Positions 40,677 to 51,507 of a DNA stretch of 64,000 nt are shown in pieces (positions within the stretch are counted from its first letter, which is position 1; the number at the start of each line of letters is the position of its first letter). The translations under genes were made by a program, and so were the position numbers. The DNA is taken from the NCBI GenBank assembly GCA_007026445.1, contig VDMD01000017.1, positions 512,795-576,794 on the forward strand. Reading direction: 5' to 3'. Below the pieces are notes generated by a model. That model was not told the origin of the DNA, ran no database searches, and saw only the letters and a program-made list of their open reading frames with translations. The stretch comes from Schizophyllum amplum (lineage: Eukaryota; Basidiomycota; Agaricomycetes; Agaricales; Schizophyllaceae).

Positions 40677-42329
40677 TCAGATCGTGAACCCTAAGTCCCT
40701 CCAAAGCCAGGTCTCGATGAAAATCCGCGCATATTCGGCAACCCTCTTCCTCGACAGTGTCATGAACTCCTCACTGAACACTGCACGATCGTGCCAGGGG
40801 TGCTCTTGTATGACTTCAAGCACCCGCTCGCGAATATCCAGCAACTTGTTGATATCCTCCTCATCCTGCTGGCTACGAGTGAATTTGTGCTGTTCGCGCG
40901 AGTGTCGATGGTCGTCGTACGCCTGCAACTTCTGCAGCAGGAGAAGAGCGAAGGGAATAACCGGAAACCCTTCGATCCAGACGATGCGAGCGGTGGGGAG
41001 TGCGGGGAGATGGAGAATCCCGGGAAGGAGGATGTCGACTTTGCATTTCCACGGCTCATGGCCGTCGGACCGAAAATATAGAACTCGGTATGTGGCTCCC
41101 GGGTCGCGCGCTCTCACAGTGTAGAACCGCGTGGAATCCGTACGCATGATCGCATTCTTCAGGACTTCCGTGTCCTCCGTGTTTGCCTCGTTGGACGGTG
41201 GGAGAGCAAGGATATCTGCATCCTGAAAGTTGGGACAGATTAGTACACGGCTATCCACTCGAGGGGGTTGCATACCTTTGGCGCGCGTGGTGCGCCGTAA
41301 AGTGAGCAAGCGAGTCCACCGAAGATGACCGCTGAGTATCCAAGAGAGGCAAGGGTATTGATAGCGGCGGTGGCAGCTTCCTTAACGCATGGGGTCTGTG
41401 TATCGAGTTTCTGTGCACACGGACGCATCGCCCAGGTCCGCCGAGGGGCTGCAAGTTGTGGTTGTACGGCCGTATGCTCAGAAGTAGTTGTCGTAGCGGT
41501 GTCGCCGGACCTTGCCGCTGGGACGATCGTGAGCGAAGAATCGAGGACAGCCGCTGGAAGAGGCGTCTGCCCGTGCGGGCTCAAAGTGAATGCGGGGCTC
41601 GCTTCAGCCTCCTCTAATTGAGTAAGTATGCCTAGCCGCATAAGCGATGTCTTCCTCCTCGTCGATGTTCGAGAGAACTGATCGGCTAGATCAGCCATCT
41701 CTTGAGCAGCAGTTGGCGAGAAGGTGCCGCGGCGATTGGTGACATAGCGCGAGTCTCGCAGAAGGGCATGCGTCAGGTCGTCTAACGTCCTTGCACATTG
41801 CGGATCCTTGCCGTCTTTCACCGCGATGCGGCGGGTCTTCCACTGAAGGAGTAGCTCGTAGATGAGGAAGCGATAGGGAACAATGGGAAGGTTTGATTTC
41901 TCCAAATCTGGTGTGTGAGCGAACGTGAAGTTTGCGAGAGTCGTGGAGAGGATGATGGTGCACGTCGTGTGCGTGTGCTGTCCCTCCGGAGCGGGATCAG
42001 CGTCGCCGTAACGATACTGGAGACCGGCTCTCCCAGTACAGGAGAAATGATCGCTGTCGATTCGAACGATGGAGTTGTATATTTTAGTGAGCTTCGCATT
42101 CGTGTCAACGTATACGGCCACAGTCCACAAGCTCTGCGTGTTGTCAAGAATATGCGACAATATCGAGCGCGTGACGTACGGGGAGTGCGCTCGAGCCTAC
42201 AATGGCATGTACTGCAAACGGTCCATGGACAGCGCACCGATAGCCCATGCGCTGTAGCACGGAAACAGTAGCGCGGGCAGCGCGCCATAGTACAGTCGAT
42301 CGGTGCTGCTTGCGCGTCGTCGACGGCAT
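40677..42329 (-). CDS. Protein with two nucleotidyltransferase-like domains, N-terminal one degenerate
   Basis: Exons 42329-42180, 42133-41276 and 41222-40677; introns of 46 and 53 nt, all phase 0, 517 residues. The C-terminal domain has the polymerase-beta-type signature F-G-G-L-A...K-D-A-D-I (h-G-G then D-x-D, spanning the second intron) and a third acidic residue in K-V-D-I-L-L-P-G. It is therefore predicted to bind NTP and metal. The N-terminal domain starts with a parallel motif, M-G-Y-R-C-A-V-H-G-P-F-A, where the second Gly is replaced by Pro; no acidic pair is evident after the splice. After each NTase core comes a similar L-P-x-V/I-P-(Y)-R/F-helical segment with L-L-Q-K/W-K. The linker is Ser/Thr-rich. 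Substrate unknown. It interrupts the F-box array and is unrelated to it. Confidence 0.7.
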
Positions 42330-42933
42330 CAATTGACAAGAAAGAGCGTTGGATGACAGAGATCGGTACTGGTGGATTGTCAGATCAGGCGACCAGACAG
42401 AGGACAATGCGATGATTCGTTCGTGGTCGTCGGAAGGAACACGACGAGTGCGCGTGAGGCTGCTGCGCTTGTAGTGGCCGCTCAGTCCGCGCAGCTGTGC
42501 ATGACACGCGACCTCCGTTCTCATGCCGAACGGCCGGCTCTCATCTCAATAACGGCATAGGCCCGTCCCCGAATGCTAGTCTCACGGGATGTGCAGGCTG
42601 CTTCTTCGCGAGGGGGCTCATGTCACCCTTTGTACAGGGCATCGTAGATGTAGACAGGTTCGGCGATGCATTCGGAGGCCGTTGGCAGAAGACCTTGTTC
42701 GCAACTTGTTCGGATCTGCAACACTGTTGGTAGTTGCAAGAAGAACGTGGATGAACAGTTGAAGTGACGGTCCGAATACCGACACGAGTTGCCGGGCGGA
42801 ACCGCCGGGGCGGCGGCTCACGTGCCGCGTCTTCGTCATTGTTCTTCTTTTTGTGCCGCTTGGTGCTCGCCCTGCTTATAGTGTGTGCACATGGATGGAA
42901 AAAGTGACAATATTATGAGAGCTCCGCATCGTA
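42330..42933. other. Intergenic stretch
   Basis: Promoter side of the nucleotidyltransferase gene and 3' side of F-box member E. No further gene is supported. Confidence 0.4.
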
Positions 42934-44472
42934 TCACTCATCTTCAGGCCAATAAGAGTAGCGAAGGCCTGGAGTAACAAAGCTCCTCGGAATCGTACGT
43001 CGACGGGCCCGTCCCTTCAAGTATTTAACCCGCCAATTTTTCTTGACATCCTCCATCAACGCAATTAGTTCGTTCGCGATCTCCGGCCATGCTGAATACG
43101 ACGTCAGTCAGTTATGAGAATGAAGCAGTAATCGTCAGACTCACCTTCGTCCGTCAATTCTTGGGCCTTGCGCAACGCCTTATGCTTCTGCATCTTGTTG
43201 GGAGCGTTCCTATCGAGGAACTCGAGCGAATCGCCATAGCCCATATCGGTGAGGCGCTGGCGGATACTGAAAGCGGCGTGAGCAGCACATCTCACTTTGC
43301 CAGACGGCATGACTCACAAATCCAGCCTTTGGCTGCGTATCCTATCTCGCTCGTCGGCCTCGCTTGCTTGAACCCGTTTCTCCCATTCCACGTATGGCTG
43401 GATGTACTGAGGAAGGCTTCATTAGCATTAAGGCAGAGCACAGGTGATATAGGACGTACAATCTCAGTAATTTTGCACAGGTCGAGCTTATTTGCATACC
43501 ACTCTTCCCACTCGTCCTCATCCTCAATCTGCTCGGCTTCCGCTTCATACTCGTCGACGATATCATTGGGGTAGAACATGCAGCGATCACCGGTGAAGGT
43601 TAAGCCTGCCACGACAACTCAGCATCATACTTAACAGCTTAAGCCCAAGAAAAACTGACCGACGACACCGGGAACGAGCTGCGACATTTCGTACCATTTG
43701 TTTGAGGATTCTGCCGGTGACCGCAGATCGGGCAGCCAGGTCTTCTTATGAAAGCTGTGCATCATGTATAAGCAATCTCACAGACAAAGAAATGAAGAAG
43801 TGTGCTCACAACCGATTCAAACATTTCTTGCAGCACCGCACGCCGACGCACCATGCAATCGTACCGGCGTTATGCGCGCGGCAGTACTATGTCGCAACGG
43901 TCAGTCTCCGGATGAAGCTACGGACACGCACATCGTACCTCGCATCTCTTTTCGAATATCAAACTCGCATACCGCGGCTCGCTCATCCCGAAGGGTACCG
44001 GGGGCAGGTCCTCAACGCGAGCGAAGCTCTGCTTCCACAGGGACCTTGCCGATCGACCCATGAGGGCGACACGGATGTTCTTTGATGTCCTCGAGAGATA
44101 AAGGAGCTCTTTTGGGGCGAGATAGCCGTAGATCTATGATGAGTGGGGGTGGAGAAAGAAACAGGGGCATGTTAGCACTTCGCTGCACGCCACATAGTCC
44201 AGCACGCGCACCTCATAATGGATCTCCAGAGGCAGGTCCATGAAGGCGGACGGCTTGCGCCTCTTCCCACGGGGGACCTTCGTCTGCTTGGTTAAGCCGT
44301 CGCAGGCCTTCTTGACACGCTTGCGCGGAGGAGGCGCCGGTTCTCCCTCGTCGGATTCGTTCGAACAGGAACTTGCCTGGCGCTCGTGGGACCGCCTATC
44401 GTCATGATGGTCGTGTACCGTAGTCCCCAGGCTGTTTTTCGCAGAGATAGCTGCAGCTCTCATTGGTCGCAT
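42934..44472 (-). CDS. F-box family member E, short form without large domain and C2H2 finger
   Basis: ATG at 44472. Exon 1 has a basic region P-P-P-R-K-R-V-K-K and the F-box start M-D-L-P-L-E-I-H-Y-E (ends near 44210). Exon 2 (about 44133-43937) gives I-Y-G-Y-L-A-P-K-E-L-L-Y-L-S. The C4 finger is R-C-E | Y-C ... R-C-C-K-K-C, again split by an intron (43885-43815). Helical exons follow (43610-43450, 43386-43315, 43265-43145). The last exon ends at 42934 after R-Y-S-Y-W-P-E-D-E, where intact members continue into the large domain. It may be a genuine short form or a truncated gene with a chance end. Confidence 0.65.
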
Positions 44473-44699
44473 CGTTGCTTTAAGTTGGATGGTGGTTGTA
44501 GAAGGCCAAGGTGGAAGCGCCGGTCATTGCACCGCGGAGGCAGTAATATCAGCTGATAATCACGGTCACGTTACCTCGGGGCAGCAGGCGCGTGATTTGC
44601 ACATGACCTGCGCTCAGGTGATCTGACACGCGACGCGATCGCTGAGTCGCGCTCTTTCCACAGGCCATTAACGGTCGCAAGTTCCATCAAACACCCACC

Positions 44700-46993
44700 A
44701 TGAACAGATCCTCCCGGAATACCTCCGTACCTGAGAGACGCGAGACGGCCCCTGTTAATTCCGACAACGACCAATCTGGCAGACTCTTTGGTGACGAGTC
44801 CGCCGACGTGTTCAGCATGCCCGCACAGAAACGTCGGAAGGCCAAAGGAAACACTGCTGGGAAAAAACAAACGATTCAAGGGAAAGCTTCGAGGCAACGC
44901 GTGCGTGGCCGACTGGCTGCTTTCGCGGAAATGCCACTCGACATTCTTTACGAGGTGCGTTCTTGAGCTCACACGCGTGATGGTGCGCATCCTCTGATCA
45001 TTCATGCGTCAGATACTTCGATACATGCACCCTCGCGACCTTCTCCAGGTCTCTCGAACGACCAAAACGCTCCGATCGGTGCTCATGAGCAAGTCGTTCA
45101 TTGGCATCTGGAACCACAGCCACACCGCATACGACCTCCCACCTGTATTCTCAGGCATGACAGTTCCCCAATTCGTCAGTCTGGCCTATGATAGATTCTG
45201 TCATGTGAGTACGATCTCTCGTCGTCTTCGATGTATGTCACCCTCTGGTACTCTAGTTCTGCTCCGCGCCGAGCGTCAAGAGTGTCATCTGGAACGCACG
45301 AGTTCGATGCTGCAAGAAATGTATGTCCAACGAGTGAGTCATCGTGACCTTCTGCCAGGCATAGTGGACCCGGGCTTATTCCGCACACAGAGAGAACTTT
45401 ATCTCAGAGGACGACCTCGTGCGCTGTGGCAATGAGATCATCACTCGTATAATGGCTCACTGCGACCAATCCGACTCATTCTACCTGATCATTCCTTCCA
45501 CCGAGATGAGAGGTAAGTGTTGATTTTCTCACCATTGACATTGTTTTGAAGGAATCTAGACGGACGTTATTACAAGAGAATGTTCCCCACCGTCTTCGTG
45601 CGTGCTTTGTACGCGGACTACAGGCGCGATGATGTCGAGCATCAGAACGGGGTGGAAGTCCGCCGATGGATCGCGGACAAGCAGGCTCAGACCAAGGCGA
45701 TCGACGATGTGCGCTATCATGCCTACCTGATAGGACAGCGGCTGACCTAGTAACGAACTCCTCAGCATGCCGCTCTGTGCGAGGTGTGGGATCACAAGAG
45801 ACGGGCAGGAAGAGACGACGAGCTGCAAGCCGCCCGAGACGCTCGGAAGGCGGAGTAAGACCATAGCCAGCTCGCAGATGTCTTACGCTAATCCTATTCA
45901 AGGATATTGCGACGACTGCAAGATCTTGGATGGGCCGACGAGATCCGTCATCTCAATATGACGGTATTCGGAGAGCACGAGCTAGTGCGCAAGCCGCAAC
46001 CGTTAAGCGAGAAGAGTGCGGCATTTCATTTTCCATTGACTGCCGAGTCGTGCTGACCTCTACCGGTAGTGTGGGGCCGGATTCAAGGCCCGCTGGTGGA
46101 GTACATGAAAGGGGTGAAGACTGAGCGTCTGGCCCAGGAGAAGAGGGTGGCACTTTGTTCACGCTATGACTTACTTGTTGAGGCTTACGGCGAATTTCGT
46201 CTGACCAAGCCCTTCCGAACCGTCCTTCCCGGCATCGGAGACATTGTCGCCATCGAAGCCATCACTCGCGTTATCGAGGACACTCCTTACGACAAAGACC
46301 TCCCAAAATCCGAACTGCGCGCTCTTCTCGATGCTATCCCGCAGTCATATTTTGATGATTGGCGCGAGCAATGCGATGCGGCCCTCGTCGAAGTCCTCAA
46401 TTCTTCACAACGAGAAACACCAGCGACAAAAGCCGACCTCAAACTTGCGACCACAGTATTCACCCCCAAGGACGGCTCTTCGGATTTGTCGTATCCACTT
46501 GTGCTCGTCTCGAACGAATTGACGCAGTGTCCCGTGGATAGGGAGTACGGCCACGACAATGTGGCCGCGATCTGCAGACATACGTCGTGGTCTTCGGAAT
46601 ACCTCAAGGCGTCAGACCGACAGATAGTGGAACAGTTGGTGGTTCTGGCTGGGCTGGATCCGAAGAAGGCGACGTCCGAGGAGATGGACGAGTTGGATCC
46701 ATGGTACGCCTGCATGAATCATCCGGATAAGGGACGTTATATTGCGATGACATGGCGGCATGCAGTGAGTTGTCCTCAATGTGTCGTCGTATCCACACTG
46801 AGCTCACTCGATACTAATTTTACCATAGCTTCGTCTCACTAAACCTCAGTTGAAGTTCATGCTTCTCCACAATGCCAACGCTGTACGCGCTCGAGAGATC
46901 CGCGTGAGGCACGGAGGACCCTATAACGTCAAGATCGATTATGTGCTGAGCTTCGACGATGGCGAGCTTGGTGTCGTCTATCTGCCGGACTAA
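44700..46993 (+). CDS. F-box family member F, intact except no C2H2 finger
   Basis: ATG at 44700 (M-N-R-S-S-R-N). Exon 1 ends with A-E-M-P-L-D-I-L-Y-E (44955). Exon 2 (about 45013-45206) completes the F-box. The C4 finger is R-F-C-H | F-C ... R-C-C-K-K-C (45256-45325). Helical exons lie at 45390-45510, 45550-45708, 45768-45855 and 45900-46015. The large domain (46070-46764) has the family motif R-T-V-L-P-G-I-G-D and a D-E-L-D-P-W-Y box. The last exon (46830-46993) gives a different C-terminus ending V-V-Y-L-P-D with no C-x2-C. It is head-to-head with member E (227 bp between starts), so a shared bidirectional promoter is likely. Confidence 0.75.
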
Positions 46994-47240
46994 GCATGAC
47001 GGGACGTGAGACCTTACTGCCGACCTTATATATGCTGATGTCCCTTACGTACAAGCAACTATGGGACCTGGTCAAGAGGATGCCACTGGTGGTCAACTGG
47101 TCGGTGGTCCAAACCGCGAAGCGCGGCTCCGAGATCGCGGTCATGTGACTACTGCGAAACGCGCTCAGCGTGACCTTGCTGTGACCTCAGGTCGTGAACC
47201 AAGTGGCAGATCGGAGTTCTGCTTTTGATCACTGACTTCC

Positions 47241-48754
47241 ATGATGAAGAGAATGATGTTCATGCCGTCTCTAACCTCTGCGACCGAAGACGTTGTCAGT
47301 ACGCAGGAGTCTGTTGAAGGTGCTAACTTATCCACCGACAACTTGAAACTCAACACGGCTGCGCCACGGAAGCGAATCAAGGTCAAGGTCACTTCAAAAG
47401 CAGAGCTCCAAGCGCGTCGCGCAAGTACAGATCTCACAGTCAAGCGCTCGAAAGCGCGCAAACGCGGAAGGCTTGCTATGCTGCCGTATATGCCGCTCGA
47501 CATCATTTACGAGGTACATCCTGCCAAGCTACGATATTCAGCGCGTTGAGCGAGCTCGTGATAGATATTTCAAGCACTGCGTCCTTGTGACCTTCTTCAG
47601 ATGTCTCGAGTGAGCAAGATGCTTCGAGGCATACTTATGAGCAAGTCATCCGGCTGGATCTGGAGATATAGCTACTCGGCTACAGGCCTGCCGCCCGTTC
47701 CCGACGAAATGACGATTCCAGGGTTTGTGAGCCTCATCTACGACAATCAGTGTCACGTACGTGCGCGTAACCCTCTCAGGCTGCATAATTCTCACTCCTG
47801 TTCTCAGTTCTGCTCTACATCGGTCAAAACGGTTGCATGGACTGCGCGACTTCGGTGCTGTAGAAAATGTTTAATCAACGGGTGAGTTTACATCTTCGGA
47901 AAAGACCTCACTCAAACCTGCTGCATCATACTCAGAGCTTACTTTCTACCAACGTGGAAATTGAGTCAGCATGATGCCCTGCGTCGCATAAGGGACCTGC
48001 TCTCTCACCCACTTGGTTTCTCGTCGATTCTTCCGTATGTCGCCTTCCAAGGTATGTGGCTCAAATCCTACTTTGCAGGAGCCTCAATCTCAGCATATGT
48101 AGAGCGATATGCTACGCGAGCGATGTACCCAGTCGCATGGATCAACGAGTTGGCGGAAGATTATGAGCGTAATGCTGCCGGGCGCCATAGCCTGGAGGCG
48201 GAGTCCCGGTGGCTCGCGAAGAAGCTGGCTGAATTCGGGAAGATTGCTCAGGTACGACCCTCTGATACTCTATATTTTGAGCTATGAGACAATGGAGTAC
48301 GCAGCATGCTAGCGTTTGCGAGACGTGGGCGAGACGACAACAAGATATCAGAGACGAGGAGTCAAAGCAAGTCCGCGACGCTAGAAGCGCAGAGTCAGTA
48401 CTCGTTCCTGTGATGTCTCGCCAGTGATGCTGAAGACTGGCAGGATTGTGCGACGACTGGCTGATCTGGGTTGGCACGAAGAGATTCAGAGTATAGGCAT
48501 GGAAGAGCTGGGAAAACACTGCGATCTCTTACGCAGATCACAACCATTGACTGAGAAGGGTGATTGAACTCAGGAACCAGTCGCTCGCCGTTTTTGCTCA
48601 CTCACCTACTACAGCATGGATCCGGGTCAAAGATCAGTTGGTTGAGTATCTGGAAGGTGTAAGAGCCAAACGACAGGCGAAGGAGCAAAGAGCTTCCATG
48701 CGCTCTCGCTGCTCGTCCGCATCTGTTGGGTTGTCACTCACTCCGATATCGTAG
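47241..48754 (+). CDS. F-box family member G, C-terminally truncated
   Basis: ATG at 47241 (M-M-K-R-M-M-F). Exon 1 ends L-P-Y-M-P-L-D-I-I-Y-E (47513). Exon 2 (47570-47758) completes the F-box. The C4 finger is Q-C-H | F-C ... R-C-C-R-K-C (47809-47870). Helical exons lie at 47943-48050, 48080-48252, 48307-48390 and 48442-48560, aligned with those of member F. The large domain starts (A-W-I-R-V-K-D-Q-L-V-E-Y, from 48616) but stops at 48754 after about 46 residues, so most of it is missing. It is closest to member F, probably a tandem duplicate that lost its 3' end. Status as a working gene is doubtful. Confidence 0.65.
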
Positions 48755-48999
48755 AGATATCGGACATACAATCCGTCAGGCAGAGTGCGTAGAACAATGC
48801 ATTAAACAAATAGCCCATGACATAAATACACCCAAGTCATCCACCAAGAACGTAAGTAGGCCATGATAACACAATGAGAATTACAGCAAAGTACAGTGAG
48901 AGGTACATTGAGGCGAGGAGGCCTCGACGAGACGCGTGAGTGATCGTTTTGCGCGTCTTCCGTTCGTTACAGTTCCTCTCTTGTTTCACGCGCTGGTCT

Positions 49000-50577
49000 T
49001 TAGGCGAGCTCGGCGAAGCCGATCGCGGTCCTGTCCGTGTCGAAGACCGTGTAGACGTTCTTCATGAATCTGAAGTAGGCTTAGCACTAAGGAAATTGGA
49101 GCAGACAGAGGGCCGACGTACGCGTCACCGAGCAGCCAAGTGCTGGAACCAAGACCGATGTCGAGGCCTCCGAGAGCGGCGACACAGTACGAGCTGGCCG
49201 CGGACACGCGGCCGAGGTTGAAGCTGCAAGGCGCGCAGATGAGTATTTTGAAGCTCAGGCTGGGAGTATGCGAGACTCACTTCTCAGCAGAGATGGTCCA
49301 GTCCTTGCCACCCCAGTTGAAGGAGACCTCCGGCACGCTGTTGCACGGGAACTGGTACAGGCCCTCGGACGAGTCGTACACCGACGCGCCCGGAACTTGC
49401 GCGAAGAACCTCCTGACGGCGGCCGGCGGGCCGTACGCAACTGTCGAAGCAGCGCATTAGCACCGCTCTTTACTAACTCAAATGAAAGCCTGAAAGTCCA
49501 CTCACGCGTCGTGCCGGAGTCGATGATGGTGTCGATGTTGCTCGTTACGGCCGAGCCATCGAGGTTGATGGACGCGCCCGTCAGGAGCCAGTAGCCCTCG
49601 CTCTTGTCCACGTTGTGGTACTCCAAAGACCCCGAGTACAGGTCGTCGTTCGCGCCGCCGAGGTACAGCTCGGAGCCGCTGGAGGCGAGGTAGAAGCCGA
49701 ACGCGCCCGAGTCCACCGCGCCCTGGCTCACCGCGTTCGTGAAGAACGGGTTCGCGTTGAGGTTGCTGATCGAAGGGAACGCGAGGCCGAGGATGCCGTC
49801 GATCGGGTCGTTGGAGAAGCTCGAGGAGAGCGTGGTGACGGGCGAGAAGTACTGGTTCGTGACCTTGACGCCCGCGACGGACACCGTGTCCGCGTAGATG
49901 GGGCCGGAGACCGTGGACTGGTCGGCGTACCGGATGGTGAAGGTGCCGGACTCCTTCTTGCTGGTCGAGGACGAGCTGGAAGAGAACTCGTTCTTCTGCC
50001 TGCACACTGAGGACGTGCAGGAAGAGCTGGGGACCCAGAGGTCGGAGGAACCGGCTGAGAGGGGGGTTAGACAGTGTCATGAGCGGAAGACGGGGCACGC
50101 ACTGTCGAAGTCGATGAGGAACTTCTGTGCCGGGGTGCCGATCGAGATCGAGCCCGCCCACTCCACGTCGTCCTCGTCGGTCAGGGACTCAGACTGACGC
50201 TTAGCAAGCGCGGCCTCACGCTGCTCAAGCTTCGCCTTGACATCCTCCGGAAGCGTCGCGACGTCCTTGATCGCCATGCCCTATGATATAACGTGTCAGT
50301 CCTAAGCAACACCGCAGGAGCGAGGAACGCGCACGTCACGGAACGCGCTCTCGCCAACGTTGTTCTTGAGGTTGATCAAGTTCTGGCGATGCTTGTTACG
50401 CGTGGCGACGCCGAGCGCGACGGCGCGGTCGTAATCGAAGACGCCATTGTCCAACGTCAGGCCACTGCGCTTGCGCATCGGGATTGCGCGACCCTCCGCG
50501 GGCACACTGGCCAGGGGTGACGCCGCGGCGGCGAGCGCGAGCGAGACCGTGGCGAGCAGGGAGAAGTAGGCAAACAT
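49000..50577 (-). CDS. Secreted aspartic protease, family A1 (polyporopepsin-like)
   Basis: Pepsin-fold endopeptidase. ATG at 50577; the signal peptide is Y-F-S-L-L-A-T-V-S-L-A-L-A-A-A. A propeptide of about 100 residues ends in A-L-A-K-R, a Kex2-type site, before the mature W-A-G-S-I-S-I-G-T-P. The first catalytic motif D-F-D-T-G-S-S-D-L-W is restored by splicing out an intron at about 50099-50056. The second, I-D-S-G-T-T, is at about 49527-49510. The flap Tyr is in F-T-I-R-Y-A-D. The C-terminal G-S-S-T-W-L-L-G-D-A and V-F-D-T-D-R-T-A-I-G-F-A are complete, with TAA at 49002. Both Asp residues are present, so an active extracellular enzyme of saprotrophic type is likely. Confidence 0.9.
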
Positions 50578-51507
50578 GGTCGATGAGAGGCGCGTGGACG
50601 AAGACGAGGGAGGAACCGGTGGTTAAGGAATGGAGGGCAGCAAGGGTACGCTTTTATGGACGGCGTCTACCATGCAGCCCGAAGACCAGCGTGCTGATGA
50701 TAAACATAATTAGATGCGTCCACGCGACGGCCACCCCATGGCACAAAAGGGCGCCCTTAGAGCGTCTGCCCCGAAGGACTCAGCATGTGGCTGATTCTGC
50801 AAGGTTCGGCTTCAGTCATTCAGACTCGACACTTTTACAGAGCCGGAGACATGCTTACCGGGCGCGGGCTCCTGTCACCGTGCGGAGCAGCATGCGCCGC
50901 TTCTTTTCTGAACGGGATGGGCTGCGTGCAGGTAAGGGGCTCTCGGACTTTGGATGCGAGCGCAGGAGAAAGGGTACTTAGCGGGGATGCGTCCGGGTGC
51001 GTCAAGCGGCGCTGTTTGATTGCGAGGGCCGCGGGCGGCGGGTTCTGAGGAAGAGGGAGGATGCTCGTGTTTTGGGGAGGCATAAGTAGGCCAGGGTGAA
51101 CCAGATGATGACAGCTTTACGAGGGAGTGAGTCCCAGTGAGGAATAAGTGAGCGATGTCCATCCTGCTCACTGGATTTGCGACACGCGCGCCTCTATCAT
51201 CGCATGACCAAGCTCAGTCGAGTACACACACAGGGGGCAAGGTCCAGGACCACAACGACGGTGTGGTGATTAAGACCTCACTGTTGTCCTGAAGCACCTT
51301 ACAAGCAAGGCAAACGCGAGGTTACTGCAAGGAGCGGTGAGCGTGTGGCACGCGCGGCGAAGGTCCGCAGTCGAAGCGAAAGTCCGCAGTCACGTTATTA
51401 GACAAATACGAGTAAATAAATCGCGCGCGCCATTGCTTTTCGCGCTCCTTGACCGGGCCTCTCCTTCCTCCGTTGCTGGCTGCTTCCTTCCTTCCTCCCG
51501 CTTGCTC
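50578..51507. other. Divergent promoter region
   Basis: Lies between the start of the protease gene and the start of the AT-hook gene. No gene is supported. Confidence 0.4.
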
